59,418 bases of DNA from UMGS1002 sp045586785 (GCA_045586785.1 JAZNBA010000071.1:1-59418), one strand, 5' to 3'; shown: positions 34,047-43,887, counted from the stretch's first letter. The notes: a model not told the origin generated them from the letters alone. Numbers and translations are program-made.

Positions 34047-34928
34047 ATGGATAAGATTAAAAATGTTGCCATTATTACAAATTACAACATTGCCGAAAAG
34101 GCATTGTCGGCGGTAACGGTGGCTGAAAAATTTATAAAATTCGGATGCGAGGTGTTTTTACCCGGCACCGCGCGCGAGCGGCTGGGTCGCATGCGCAAAT
34201 TGCGTCGTGAGTTTAACTTTTTGAGCATTGACGAGGTATATGCGAGTGCGGATATACTTGTGGTCTTGGGCGGTGACGGTTCGATACTTGAGGCGGCACG
34301 CCGCGCAGCCATAAACAAAACCCCTATACTAGGCATCAATCTCGGACGTCTTGGTTATATGGCGGAGCTTGAGATGGATGAGCTCAAATTACTCTCGGGC
34401 TTGTTTGAGGGAAAATTTGAGATCGTTCAGCGCAGTATGCTGGCGGTGACCATGATAGATACTCACGGTCAGTCCAAACTTACGTCGTTTGCGCTCAACG
34501 ATGCGGTGGTATCCGGCGGCTCTGTGGCAAGAATGGTGGACATAGAGTTGAAAGCCGGCGGTGAACTGATCAGCACGTATCGTGCGGACGGACTTATCGT
34601 TGCCACGCCAACGGGTTCAACTGCGTATTCCATGTCCGCGGGCGGCGCGATATGCGATCCTGCGCTTAATTGCTTTTGCGTGACACCCATTTGTCCGCAT
34701 TCGCTTGCGGCGCGTCCGCTTATATTCCCGGACAGCGCAACACTTGAAGTACGTAATATTTGTAACAGAGAAAAGAATTTATTTCTGACTATTGATGGCC
34801 GCACCAATTACGAGCTGTTTCGCGGCGAAACGGTTTGTGTGACCAAATCCGACAAGACTACAAGACTTATCAAACTGCGCGAACGAAGCTTTTACAGCAC
34901 ACTGCGTGAGAAAATGGTAAACGGTTAA
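34047..34928 (+). CDS. nadK: NAD kinase
   Basis: The protein has 293 residues. It phosphorylates NAD to NADP. The GGDG motif (VVLGGDGSILEAARRAA, near residue 74) and the NDAVVSGGS and PTGSTAYSMSAGG segments are diagnostic. GGAGGG precedes the ATG. It lies 9 nt after tlyA. Confidence 0.94.
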   Translation: MDKIKNVAIITNYNIAEKALSAVTVAEKFIKFGCEVFLPGTARERLGRMRKLRREFNFLSIDEVYASADILVVLGGDGSILEAARRAAINKTPILGINLGRLGYMAELEMDELKLLSGLFEGKFEIVQRSMLAVTMIDTHGQSKLTSFALNDAVVSGGSVARMVDIELKAGGELISTYRADGLIVATPTGSTAYSMSAGGAICDPALNCFCVTPICPHSLAARPLIFPDSATLEVRNICNREKNLFLTIDGRTNYELFRGETVCVTKSDKTTRLIKLRERSFYSTLREKMVNG

Positions 34929-34947
34929 GAAAGAAGAGGTAATATAT

Positions 34948-35397
34948 ATGAAATCTACAAGACAGCAGACAATAATGAAATTGGTGTCCGATGAAGTCAT
35001 CCAGACTCAGGACGAGCTTATAGTAAGACTCGGACAGCTTGGCTATAACGTAACTCAGGCTACCGTATCGAGAGATATCCGCCAGCTCAAGCTGACCAAG
35101 GTGCCGACAGGCCAGGGTACTTACAGATATATGATCCCCACCAGTGTGACAGGGCATCATTTTAAAAAAATAAACGAAACGCTTATGGCGGCAATTATAA
35201 AGACAGATCATGTTTCCAATATTGTCGTTGTCACTACCTATCCCGGAATGGCGCAGGCTTTGGCGGCTGGTATAGACCAGACCAAGACCGCGGATATTTT
35301 GGGTTGTGTCGCCGGCGATGATACCATTATCGTCATTACACGAAGCGAGCAGGCGGCACAGACTTTTTGCTTGGATTTTGCTCCTTCGATGATATGA
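34948..35397 (+). CDS. argR: Arginine repressor
   Basis: The protein has 149 residues, full length. The N-terminal winged helix (QTQDELIVRLGQLGYNVTQATVSRDIRQLKLTKV) binds ARG boxes. The C-terminal oligomerisation domain contains the arginine-binding GCVAGDDTIIVI segment. It regulates arginine metabolism; no arg biosynthesis genes lie nearby. The argR-recN neighbourhood is standard in Bacillota. Confidence 0.93.
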   Translation: MKSTRQQTIMKLVSDEVIQTQDELIVRLGQLGYNVTQATVSRDIRQLKLTKVPTGQGTYRYMIPTSVTGHHFKKINETLMAAIIKTDHVSNIVVVTTYPGMAQALAAGIDQTKTADILGCVAGDDTIIVITRSEQAAQTFCLDFAPSMI

Positions 35398-35410
35398 TCC
35401 GGGACAGCAT

Positions 35411-37072
35411 ATGCTGAGGTCATTACAGATAAAAAACATAGCCGTAATAAAATCGGCTGATATCGGGATGGGCAATGCTTTTACCGTGCTTACGGGTGAG
35501 ACGGGCGCAGGCAAGTCCATCATCATTGACAGTATATCGTTGCTTATGGGCAGTCGCGCGCCCCGCGAGCTTATACGCTCGGGTGAGAGCCGTGCTAACG
35601 TCAGCGCGCTTTTTGAGGATGTCAGCTCAAATACCGTGGCGTTGCTGGATGAATACGGCATTGATTGCGAGGACGGCGGTGTTTTGCTCAGCCGAACAGT
35701 ATCGGCTGACGGAAGAAGCGTGGCACGTGTCAATGGGCAATCAGTGACGCAGACCATGCTTCGCGAGATCGGCAGGACGCTGATAACCATACACGGTCAG
35801 CACGACAATCAGCGCCTTATGCAAAAGTCTTATCATATTCGTCTGCTGGACGCGTATGCGGGGCTTGACGCCGCACTTGATAAATACCGGGAGGTATATC
35901 AAAACCTGAAGGCTGTTCGTGCGGAGCTGGAGGCGTTGCGGCGGGATGATGCCGAAAAAATGCGGCTTCGCGATATACTTGAATATCAGATAAAAGAAAT
36001 TGATGCGGCTCGCCTGAAAAAGGGCGAGGAGGAAGAGCTGAGTGCCGAGCGCTTGCGTCTTCAGAGCATCGAGAAAATCAAAAAGCAAACTGATTTTGCT
36101 TATCGCGCGCTTTACGGAAGCGAAAAAGGCTCGGCGGTGCTGTTGCTTGACAAAGCCGGCGAGGCACTTGCCCGTATCGCGCAGGTAATACCTGAGGCTG
36201 CGGAGCTTTCCGAAAGGCTGGCGGGTTACCGTTATGAAATAGAAGATATTGCCATGACAGCTCGCGGATATGCCGACGACAGTGATGGAGATCCTACGGC
36301 GCGTCTTGACAAAATAGAGAGCAGACTGGACGTGATCACCAAGCTTGAGCGCAAATACGGTGCGGATATTGAGGCGGTGCTTGCGTTCCGTGACAGTGCG
36401 GCGGCGCGGCTTGACGGTATTGACAATATGGACGCTCGCGCGGAGCAGCTGCAAGAGAGCGCTCGCAAGCTTGAAGCGGAGGCACGTAATATCGCCGCAG
36501 ATCTGAGCGCGCGTCGAATGAATTGCGCAAAGCAGGCGGCTGAACGCGTGTGCGAAACGCTGTCGTATCTGGATATGCCGGGTGTCAAGTTTGAGATTGC
36601 GGTGAGACCCTGCGAGCTTTGCGCCGACGGCGCGGACGAGGTGGAGTTTATGATAGCCGCAAACCCGGGGGAGCCTGCGGTTCCTCTCGCAAAGACGGCA
36701 TCGGGCGGCGAGCTTTCGCGTGTTATGCTGGCGCTCAAGTGCGTGCTGTCCGAAAACGACGGTATAGACACTATGATATTTGACGAGGTTGACGCGGGCA
36801 TTTCGGGCAAGACATCACGCAAGGTTGGAGTCAAGCTCAGCGAGCTCTCTCGCAGTGCGCAGGTGCTGTGTGTTACCCACTCGGCGCAAATAGCCTCGCT
36901 TGCCGACGATCATTTGCTTATCTCCAAGTCCGAGGTTGACGGTCGCGCCGAAACAGACGTGCGTGTTATTGAGGGCGAGGATCGGGTAAACGAGATCGCG
37001 AGAATTCTTGGCGGTATCAATATAACCGAAACACAGCGGGATGCCGCAAGGGAGCTGATGAAACATGACTAA
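35411..37072 (+). CDS. recN: DNA repair protein RecN
   Basis: The protein has 553 residues. It is an SMC-like ATPase for double-strand break repair. Walker A is LTGETGAGKSIIID (27-40), an ABC signature SGGELSRVMLALK lies near 433-445 and Walker B is MIFDEVDAGISG near 455-466, with coiled-coil arms between. It overlaps the ybaK-like gene by 8 nt. Confidence 0.94.
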   Translation: MLRSLQIKNIAVIKSADIGMGNAFTVLTGETGAGKSIIIDSISLLMGSRAPRELIRSGESRANVSALFEDVSSNTVALLDEYGIDCEDGGVLLSRTVSADGRSVARVNGQSVTQTMLREIGRTLITIHGQHDNQRLMQKSYHIRLLDAYAGLDAALDKYREVYQNLKAVRAELEALRRDDAEKMRLRDILEYQIKEIDAARLKKGEEEELSAERLRLQSIEKIKKQTDFAYRALYGSEKGSAVLLLDKAGEALARIAQVIPEAAELSERLAGYRYEIEDIAMTARGYADDSDGDPTARLDKIESRLDVITKLERKYGADIEAVLAFRDSAAARLDGIDNMDARAEQLQESARKLEAEARNIAADLSARRMNCAKQAAERVCETLSYLDMPGVKFEIAVRPCELCADGADEVEFMIAANPGEPAVPLAKTASGGELSRVMLALKCVLSENDGIDTMIFDEVDAGISGKTSRKVGVKLSELSRSAQVLCVTHSAQIASLADDHLLISKSEVDGRAETDVRVIEGEDRVNEIARILGGINITETQRDAARELMKHD

Positions 37073-37535
37073 GACCAACGCAATGCGCCGTCTTGATACG
37101 GCAAAAATAAAGTACGAAATTTGTGAGTATGTGCCCGACGAAAGCGATCTTTCGGGTGTTCATATCGCAGAACAGATAGGCAAGCCTCGGGAGATAGTTT
37201 TCAAGACGCTTGCCGCCAAGGGCGACAAAAGCGGTATCGTAGTATTTTGTATTCCGTGCGCCGAGGAGCTTAATATGAAAGCGGCGGCGCAGGTCAGCGG
37301 AAACAAAAGCATTGAGCTGCTTCACGTCAAGGACCTTTTTGCGGCAACGGGATATATACGCGGCGGCGTTTCGCCTATCGGTATGAAAAAGAACTATCCC
37401 GTGTATATCGACGCGTCGGCGGAGCAGCACGAGCGTATCGCGCTCAGCGGCGGTATAAAGGGCGCTCAGCTGCTGCTTGACAGAGCCGAGATAATAAAAT
37501 TCCTCGGCGCTACGGTGTGCCCCATCATAAGATAG
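37065..37535 (+). CDS. YbaK/EbsC-type aminoacyl-tRNA deacylase
   Basis: The protein has 156 residues of the YbaK/ProX family, which hydrolyses Cys-tRNA(Pro) and related mischarged tRNAs. The early KxxYEICEY segment, the catalytic-lysine region IVFKTLAAKG (about 45-54) and GGVSPIGMKK (about 101-110) fit the family. Its start is inside the end of recN. Confidence 0.9.
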   Translation: MTKTNAMRRLDTAKIKYEICEYVPDESDLSGVHIAEQIGKPREIVFKTLAAKGDKSGIVVFCIPCAEELNMKAAAQVSGNKSIELLHVKDLFAATGYIRGGVSPIGMKKNYPVYIDASAEQHERIALSGGIKGAQLLLDRAEIIKFLGATVCPIIR

Positions 37536-37586
37536 CGCGCATCACACAAAAAGAAAAATATTTTTATCCACAAATAATAAATTCGT

Positions 37587-37605
37587 CGGCGTGATGATCA
37601 CGCCG
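37587..37605. promoter_or_regulatory. Hairpin in the leader of argS
   Basis: CGGCGTGA-TGA-TCACGCCG is an 8-bp stem with a three-base loop, 25 nt ahead of the argS ATG. No T run follows. It may be a protein- or processing-related element. Confidence 0.35.
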
Positions 37606-37629
37606 AAGTGAAAGAGACGGAAAAACATT

Positions 37630-39381
37630 ATGCAAAACATTAAAAAACTTATTGCCGAGGCTGTGGCGCGGTGCGCCGCAAATGCGTTTCCCGGCAGTGT
37701 GCTGACGGCAGAGGATGCCGCGGGCATGCTTGAATATCCCCCCGATTCCACACTGGGCGACTTAGCGCTTCCTTGCTTCAAGCTGAGCAAAACGCTGCGT
37801 CGTTCTCCCGTTCAGATAGCGCAGGCGATCGCCGACGGACTCGCCTCCGAGGCACAGCATGAGGGCAGTCCCATAGGGGCGGTCAGCGCGGTAAACGGAT
37901 ATCTTAATATCAAAATTTCCGATAAATATCTTATCGGCGCGGTATTGCCCGAGATACTTGAAAAGAGAGAAAAGTACGGAGCACCACGCGGATACGAGGG
38001 TAAAAAAATAGTCCTTGACTATTGCTCTCCCAACCTTGCAAAGCCCTTCCACATAGGACATCTCGGCACGACGGTTATCGGTCACTCGCTCAAGATGCTG
38101 TATGAATTTGCAGGCGCGGATTGCGTTGGTATCAACTACGTCGGTGACTGGGGAACTCAGTTTGGTAAAATGATGGTTGCTTATAAAAAATGGGGCAACC
38201 GTGAAGAGGTAGAGCGCGGCGGCATGGATGCACTGGTCGAGCTTTACGTTAAGATCAATAACGCCATTTCCGGCAACGAGGAGCTGGGAATACCTGCGGA
38301 CAAATCGCTGGCGGACGAGGCGCGCGCCGAGTTCCTCAAGCTGGAGCAGGGAGACGAGGAAAATATCGCGCTGTGGCGTTGGTTCGTTGAGCTGTCCAGC
38401 AACGCAAATCAAGAAATACTCGATATGCTGGGCGTCACCTTTGATTCCCACAAGGGTGAGAGCTTTTACACCGATAAAATGCCCGCGCAGGTTGAAAAGC
38501 TGCGCGAGATGGGACTGCTCAAGATCGACGACGGTGCGTCCATCGTTGACCTTTCCGAGTACGATATGCCGCCCTGCCTGATACTCAAGCGCGACGGCTC
38601 CACTCTGTATCCCACCCGTGACATTGCGGCGGCTGTGTACAGAAAGCAGGAATATGATTTCGACAAGTGCGTTTACGTCACCTCGGCGGGGCAGAGCCTG
38701 CACTTCGCCCAGTGGTTCAAGGTAGTTGAGATGATGGGATACGATTGGTACGACGGACTTGTTCACGTTCCTTACGGCACCGTCAGCATCAACGGCTCCA
38801 AGCTTGCAACCAGAACGGGCAACGTAATATTGCTCCGCGATCTGTTCGCGCTTGCCATTGACAAGGTAAAGGCGATCATGGACGAAAAGAGTCCCGATCT
38901 TGCCAACCGCGACGAAGCGGCAGAAGCAGTGGGCGTTGGCGCTATCGTGTTCTATTATCTGTCGGGCAACCGCATGAGAGATATCAACTTCATTCTTGAG
39001 GACGCGCTCAGCTTCGACGGCAATACCGGTCCCTACGTTCAGTACACCTATGCCCGTACCTGCTCTATACTCGAAAAGGCAGGCGAGATAAAGGCTGACG
39101 AGCTCAAAATCACAGCACCCGAAGAAAGCGAGCTGCTTAAGGTACTGTGCCGTTTCCGCGAACGTACCGAGGCGGCGCTCTGCGACCACGAGCCCTTCTA
39201 CATCACGCGCTTTATTCTTGAAGTCGCGTCGGCGTTCAACAGATTCTATCATAACTGCCGTATTCTCGGCGAGCAGGACGAGGCTGTCCGCGCTACCAGA
39301 ATCAAGCTGACCGAGGCGGCAAATATCGTGCTCGGCAGAGCATTCGGACTTATCTGTCTGAAGAAAATGTCAAAGATTTAA
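37630..39381 (+). CDS. argS: Arginyl-tRNA synthetase
   Basis: The protein has 583 residues, a class I synthetase of usual length. The HIGH motif is in SPNLAKPFHIGHLGTTVIGH (near 136-155). The N-terminal additional (Add-1) domain and the C-terminal DALR anticodon-binding domain (FYITRFILEVASAFNRFYHNCRIL) are present. A canonical KMSKS is lacking; NGSKLATRTGNV stands in its place, as is normal in many ArgRS. Confidence 0.95.
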   Translation: MQNIKKLIAEAVARCAANAFPGSVLTAEDAAGMLEYPPDSTLGDLALPCFKLSKTLRRSPVQIAQAIADGLASEAQHEGSPIGAVSAVNGYLNIKISDKYLIGAVLPEILEKREKYGAPRGYEGKKIVLDYCSPNLAKPFHIGHLGTTVIGHSLKMLYEFAGADCVGINYVGDWGTQFGKMMVAYKKWGNREEVERGGMDALVELYVKINNAISGNEELGIPADKSLADEARAEFLKLEQGDEENIALWRWFVELSSNANQEILDMLGVTFDSHKGESFYTDKMPAQVEKLREMGLLKIDDGASIVDLSEYDMPPCLILKRDGSTLYPTRDIAAAVYRKQEYDFDKCVYVTSAGQSLHFAQWFKVVEMMGYDWYDGLVHVPYGTVSINGSKLATRTGNVILLRDLFALAIDKVKAIMDEKSPDLANRDEAAEAVGVGAIVFYYLSGNRMRDINFILEDALSFDGNTGPYVQYTYARTCSILEKAGEIKADELKITAPEESELLKVLCRFRERTEAALCDHEPFYITRFILEVASAFNRFYHNCRILGEQDEAVRATRIKLTEAANIVLGRAFGLICLKKMSKI

Positions 39382-39411
39382 AAAATTTTAATGTAAATAG
39401 AGGTAATTCAA

Positions 39412-40140
39412 ATGTCCGGACATAGCAAATGGGCTAACATCAAGCACAAAAAAGAAAAAACAGACCGTCAGCGCGCCAGCGTGTTTACCAAGATCGGTAA
39501 GGAAATTACCATCGCGGTAAAGGCAGGCGGCGGCGATCCCACTTCCAACTCCAAGCTTCGTGACCTTATTTCCAAGGCAAAGGCTAACAACGTACCTAAC
39601 GATAACATCGAGCGTTGCATCAAGAAGGCAATGGGTGCCGACAGTGCAAACTACGAAAAGGTTACTTACGAGGGCTACGGTCCTTGCGGTATCGCGGTTA
39701 TCGTTGAGGCTACGACCGATAACCGTAACCGTACCGCAGGCGAGGTTCGTCACTTCTTTGATAAGTTCGGCGGCAACCTTGGTCAGGTTGGTTGCGTAGG
39801 TTATCTGTTCTCGGATAAGGGCGTTATCATCATTCTCCGTGAGGATGTCAAGGATGAGGACGCGCTTATGGAAACCGCACTTGAGGCAGGCGCAGCTGAT
39901 TTCGTTTCCGACGAGGAAATGTTCGAGATCTACACCGAGGTTGACGATCTTTACGCCGTTAAGGAAGCACTTGAGGCGGCAGGCTACACTATTGAGTCTG
40001 CAGAGGAGGACAAGATCCCCTCTACCTACGTTACTCTTGAGGGTGAGGATGACATCAAGCACATGAATCTGTTGCTTGAAAACCTCGAGGATAATGACGA
40101 CGTTATGAACGTATACCACAACTGGGAAAACTGTGATTGA
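39412..40140 (+). CDS. YebC/PmpR family regulatory protein
   Basis: The protein has 242 residues. MSGHSKWANIKHKKEKTDRQRASVFTKIGKEI is the family N-terminus, and ATTDNRNRTAGEVRHFFDKFGGNLG follows. YebC-type proteins have been described as DNA-binding regulators and, more recently, as translation factors that ease stalling. GAGGT lies upstream. It closes the run and is followed by a strong terminator. Confidence 0.92.
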   Translation: MSGHSKWANIKHKKEKTDRQRASVFTKIGKEITIAVKAGGGDPTSNSKLRDLISKAKANNVPNDNIERCIKKAMGADSANYEKVTYEGYGPCGIAVIVEATTDNRNRTAGEVRHFFDKFGGNLGQVGCVGYLFSDKGVIIILREDVKDEDALMETALEAGAADFVSDEEMFEIYTEVDDLYAVKEALEAAGYTIESAEEDKIPSTYVTLEGEDDIKHMNLLLENLEDNDDVMNVYHNWENCD

Positions 40141-40147
40141 TAACATC

Positions 40148-40189
40148 AAAAACGGGCACAGCAGAAAAGACTGCCGTGCCCGTTTTATT
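40148..40189. terminator. Bidirectional terminator after the yebC gene
   Basis: AAAACGGGCAC and GTGCCCGTTTT pair around an inner GCAG/CTGC stem, with T runs on both strands. Confidence 0.88.
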
Positions 40190-40766
40190 ATTCATTAGGT
40201 ATTTCTGCAAGATCGGCTTCTGTTATGTCAAATTCAGCCGTTATTGGGGTGCCGCTTAATACTTTGGTTATCCTGTAATGCCCGGGAGTGGGCGGAAGAT
40301 CGTTTTCAAGAAACATATATCTGCATAAGCAGCTTGTTCCTGCTGTAAGCGGAGCTTGTTTTGGAACTACGTAAGATCTGTCATTATCTTCGGCAATTTC
40401 ATTGAGTGTTGATACTTTACGCCATTCTCCGTTTTCATATTTTTCTAATATAAAATATACGGGATTATATACAAAGCCTAAATTATCATGATCAGTTATA
40501 CTGATGAAAAAACCTGTTTTACCAAAGCTCTCCAGCTCAATGTCAATATTCCACGTGCTTCTTTCAGCGTCCGGGTCTACCCAAGGAATTTCGTATAATG
40601 TATCGACATTTGTAACCATAGTGGTTACATCCGGGGCGGCGGTTTGTGTGTCTGTTGTGGTTATATTTGAAGGGGGGGGATCTTCAAGTTGTGAAGATGA
40701 GCATCCACACAGTATAAGTAGAAAGCTGAAAGTAATAATTAATATTGATGCTTTTAATGCTCCCAT
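40188..40766 (-). CDS. Putative lipoprotein with Ig-like domain
   Basis: The protein has 192 residues. The signal ends LLILCGC (Cys near 21-22). After a Thr/Pro-rich linker come ~120 residues ending in LTAGTSCLCRYMFLEN and PPTPGHYRITKVLSG, a pattern I associate with bacterial Ig-like surface modules (Big-type). It overlaps the end of the protease gene by 13 nt with GGAGG inside that gene, so the two are coupled. Confidence 0.65.
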   Translation of the reverse strand: MGALKASILIITFSFLLILCGCSSSQLEDPPPSNITTTDTQTAAPDVTTMVTNVDTLYEIPWVDPDAERSTWNIDIELESFGKTGFFISITDHDNLGFVYNPVYFILEKYENGEWRKVSTLNEIAEDNDRSYVVPKQAPLTAGTSCLCRYMFLENDLPPTPGHYRITKVLSGTPITAEFDITEADLAEIPNE

Positions 40767-41803
40767 CTCGCCTCCGATTCTGCACGTACATTCATGATAA
40801 CTGTATAAAATCCGGGATATATGCGTGTTGCTAACGCAGCAGTTCGTACATTATTTATATATACACTTCCGCTATGTATTCCATAAATAATATCATTATT
40901 TACAACAGGTCCACCGCTGTTTCCGCTGACGGTATAAGCGGAATATTGAAAAGTATTATTAGATACACTGATGATTGATCCTGGAGAACTCCACTGTGAG
41001 TAGTCATCTTTATCACTAGGATAGCCAATGGTATTTACATTTAATCCGACATTGGAGGCAGTACATACTTGGACTCCGTAAAATCCAAAGGAATTACCCA
41101 AGCCAAGACTTATTTGCATTATACACCAATCATAATTGCTATCTGTAACGCTAAAATAATCGCCGTCTTCATTTTCCACCAAATATGCTGCATCAACATA
41201 ATTTTGCGGAACAGACATGGTTACATTGTTAGCTATGGCATAATACATATCTTCGCTTTCTCTACCGGCATAATACTCTACATAGTGTGCCCAACCATCA
41301 CGTTCATTTTCTTCAAATTCTAATTCCCAAACATTATGAGCGGATGTTAATATAATATCATAACTTATTAGACTTCCAGTACCAAGCCAATATTCATCGA
41401 TAATTCCGTCGTTGTGTTTGCTGTCAAAGGCTGCTCTTACCATTCCTACTTTTAAGTTGGCTGGCGATTGAAGAGTTCTACCATGTGAATCGGGAGATGT
41501 ATATGTGGACATAGCTTGACACATTATTTCATTTGATGGAGTATAAGCATTCAAAACTAAATTCGTTGTAGCTAATTCGTTTACAGTAAAACGTTCTTGG
41601 GTAACAGTACCGTCTTGATGTTTGGTTAAAATGACCTCTTCGGTTGTGGAGGATAATGGGTTATTGTTAGTAAAAAAGGCGTTTTGATCTGTTAAATACA
41701 CTTTAGGCTCTTTTGAATAAATTTCAGTAGCACTAACAGTGAATGAAAATAGGGATAGTGTGGTTAACACCAGTAGTAAAGCGATCCATCTGCGTTTTTT
41801 CAT
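40754..41803 (-). CDS. Secreted V8-like serine protease (S1B)
   Basis: The protein has 349 residues. A Sec signal (MKKRRW, hydrophobic core, cleavage after FTVSA near residue 25) and a pro-region of ~90 residues precede a trypsin-fold domain. The triad is visible: His156 in LTSAHNVW, Asp225 in YDWCIMQI and Ser296 in SGNSGGPV. The pattern fits glutamyl endopeptidase-like enzymes. The start at 41803 has AAGGAGA seven bases upstream. The gene is AT-rich relative to its neighbours. It has its own consensus promoter and a palindrome in the leader. Confidence 0.88.
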   Translation of the reverse strand: MKKRRWIALLLVLTTLSLFSFTVSATEIYSKEPKVYLTDQNAFFTNNNPLSSTTEEVILTKHQDGTVTQERFTVNELATTNLVLNAYTPSNEIMCQAMSTYTSPDSHGRTLQSPANLKVGMVRAAFDSKHNDGIIDEYWLGTGSLISYDIILTSAHNVWELEFEENERDGWAHYVEYYAGRESEDMYYAIANNVTMSVPQNYVDAAYLVENEDGDYFSVTDSNYDWCIMQISLGLGNSFGFYGVQVCTASNVGLNVNTIGYPSDKDDYSQWSSPGSIISVSNNTFQYSAYTVSGNSGGPVVNNDIIYGIHSGSVYINNVRTAALATRIYPGFYTVIMNVRAESEARWEH

Positions 41804-41830
41804 CACAATTTTCTCCTTGAATAAAAATAT

Positions 41831-41842
41831 TTGACATGTCAA
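41831..41842. promoter_or_regulatory. 12-bp palindrome in the protease leader
   Basis: TTGACATGTCAA is a perfect dyad lying ~30-40 nt downstream of the predicted start site of the protease transcript. It may be an operator. No regulator is adjacent. Confidence 0.35.
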
Positions 41843-41878
41843 TATACTATTTATTAATATATTGACTGCTGTAATATA

Positions 41879-41907
41879 ATTATACAATACTATTTTTAAA
41901 ATGTCAA
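41879..41907 (-). promoter_or_regulatory. Promoter of the protease-lipoprotein operon
   Basis: On the minus strand TTGACA (41902-41907), 17 bp, TATAAT (41879-41884); a full consensus match. Confidence 0.8.
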
Positions 41908-42038
41908 TATAAAAAATGGTATTTTGAGACTATTTTTAAAAATATCTCATGATATATTACAATGAGAAATTTTTTATCAAGATTATATAGATATTATTAA
42001 CCATACAAGTTATCATAAATGTTTTTACTATTCTGTTT

Positions 42039-43772
42039 TTATGGCGTTTTACTTGCTTCTTTCATTATCTCCTCATTTATCTCGCGCATGGTTTCGACGG
42101 GAATTTTGATATATCGGCGGTCGTATGTGATCAGACCGTTGATCTCCTCCTCGACGTCCGAGACCTGGGTGTAGACAGCGGCGCAAAGTCCTTTTTTTAT
42201 AAGCGGCTTGAGCTTTTTGAGATACAGCTTGCGCAGTGCGGCGACATAGTCCTCCTGCGTGCGGAATTTTTTGTAGCCGAATTCCTTGTCCTCGCAAAAG
42301 ACGTGTCCGTCAACCTTCATAGAGTATCCGCCGAACTCGCTGAGCACCACGGGGCGCGGGTCCTTGGGGACTTTAAGCGGCGTGTAGTAAGTGTGCAGAC
42401 TTTTCAGTGTGGTGATGTTCTTGCCCTGATCGTGCCAGCCGCTGACCGAGTCGATGACGCGGGTGTCGTCAAGGGCGCGAAGCTTTTCGGTCATCATCTC
42501 CGAGTCGAACTGGCCCCAGCCCTCGTTGAATATTACCCAGCCGCCGATGCAGGTGCAGTTGTAAAGCTGGTTGACGGTTTCGTCGATAGAATCAATAAAT
42601 TCTGCACGACCGTCCGCGTCCTCACGGGCGAAATATTTGTAGTCGTTGTCCTTGTGGTGGAAGCCGAGAAAAGGCAAGGCGGCAACGTGGGTGAATTTAT
42701 ACTCTCCGCCGCCGCTGACAAAGTCCTGCCAGACGATGATGCCGAGACGGTCGCAATGGTAATACCAGCGAAGCGGCTCGATCTTTATGTGCTTGCGGAT
42801 AAAATTGAAGCCCATGTTCTTGAGCATTGTGAGCTCGTCAATGGCAGCCTCGTCGGAGGGATAGGTGAGCAGACCCTCGGGCCAGTAGCCTTGGTCCAGC
42901 ACACCGTTAAGAAAATACGGCTTGCCGTTGAGCAGCAGGCGAGGCGTGCCGCGCTCGTCCTTGCCCACCGAGAAGGAGCGCACGCCGAAATAGGAATATA
43001 TTTTGTCGTCGCCGGCGGTGATCTCAACGTCATAAAGCATAGGATGCTCAGGTGACCACAGCCGGAAGTCGTAGGAGAGCGTCACCTGCTTTTGATCGAA
43101 GCTTTGCTCGATTATTTTTTGCTCGCCGTCATAAACGGTAACTGTCTGTGCGCCATCAAAATCGGAAAAAATATCGACCTCTTTTTTGGTGGTGTCGGTC
43201 TTGATGCGCAGGGTTTTTATGTGATCTTTGGGCATGTATTCAAGCCAGACCGATTGCCAGATGCCGCTTTGCGCGGTATACCATATGCCGCCGCGGTGGG
43301 AGCTTTGTTTGCCGCGTGCGCCGCAGGAGCGCTCGGTGGTATCGGTGACCTCCACGGTCAGCTTATTTTTACCCGATTTTATCACATAGCTGATGTCAAC
43401 ACAAAATGCGGTGAAGCCGCCGCGATGATGCGCCACGTGGGTATCGTTGATATACACTTCACACTCCTGATCTACCGCGTCAAAGTGAAGCAGCACACTG
43501 CCGCTTGCCATCTCATCATTGACCGTGAACGTGCGGTGATATACCAGCTTTTCGTCTTTGCCCAGAACAAATCCCGCGCACAGTCCGCTGCTTGAGGTTT
43601 CGGGGGAGAAGGGAACGAGTATCTTTTCGTCAAAGCTTATGGCGGTTTCGTTGGCTTTTACTTTTGCAAGATCCCATTTGCCGTTGAGGCAAATATAGCC
43701 GTCGCGCCGCATTTGCGGACGGGGGTGCTCCGAGTGGGGAATGTCGCCTGTTTTATATATTGTAGTCAGCAT
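42039..43772 (-). CDS. Glycoside hydrolase family 2 protein
   Basis: The protein has 577 residues. An N-terminal sugar-binding jelly roll (GYICLNGKWDLAK ... VYINDTHVAHHRGGFTAFCVDIS), an Ig-like central domain and a TIM barrel follow the GH2 order. The acid/base is in VIFNEGWGQFD (Glu near 417) and the nucleophile in VVLSEFGGY (Glu near 479). It lacks a signal peptide, so it works in the cytoplasm on imported beta-linked sugars. It is shorter than LacZ-type beta-galactosidases and may be a beta-galactosidase, glucuronidase or mannosidase. The start at 43772 has AAGGACA upstream. Confidence 0.88.
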   Translation of the reverse strand: MLTTIYKTGDIPHSEHPRPQMRRDGYICLNGKWDLAKVKANETAISFDEKILVPFSPETSSSGLCAGFVLGKDEKLVYHRTFTVNDEMASGSVLLHFDAVDQECEVYINDTHVAHHRGGFTAFCVDISYVIKSGKNKLTVEVTDTTERSCGARGKQSSHRGGIWYTAQSGIWQSVWLEYMPKDHIKTLRIKTDTTKKEVDIFSDFDGAQTVTVYDGEQKIIEQSFDQKQVTLSYDFRLWSPEHPMLYDVEITAGDDKIYSYFGVRSFSVGKDERGTPRLLLNGKPYFLNGVLDQGYWPEGLLTYPSDEAAIDELTMLKNMGFNFIRKHIKIEPLRWYYHCDRLGIIVWQDFVSGGGEYKFTHVAALPFLGFHHKDNDYKYFAREDADGRAEFIDSIDETVNQLYNCTCIGGWVIFNEGWGQFDSEMMTEKLRALDDTRVIDSVSGWHDQGKNITTLKSLHTYYTPLKVPKDPRPVVLSEFGGYSMKVDGHVFCEDKEFGYKKFRTQEDYVAALRKLYLKKLKPLIKKGLCAAVYTQVSDVEEEINGLITYDRRYIKIPVETMREINEEIMKEASKTP

Positions 43773-43801
43773 GATAGAATGTCCTTTTTGATATTTTTTA
43801 T

Positions 43802-43830
43802 ATTGTAACATAAAAAGAGCGGTTAGTAAA
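43802..43830 (-). promoter_or_regulatory. Promoter of the GH2 gene
   Basis: On the minus strand TTTACT (43825-43830), 17 bp, TACAAT (43802-43807). Confidence 0.55.
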
Positions 43831-43858
43831 TATAAAAATAAAAAATGTGTTTTTCCTC

Positions 43859-43887
43859 TTGATTATTGACGCAATAAAGGATATAAT
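43859..43887 (+). promoter_or_regulatory. Promoter of the flippase gene
   Basis: TTGATT (43859-43864), 17 bp, TATAAT (43882-43887). Confidence 0.6.

Noticed and set aside
37536..37629. T-box leader for argS
   Set aside because: The leader is under 100 nt and lacks the T-box sequence and a terminator.
37762..39252. A 496-codon open frame antisense to argS
   Set aside because: It is a shadow of argS with no recognisable motif.
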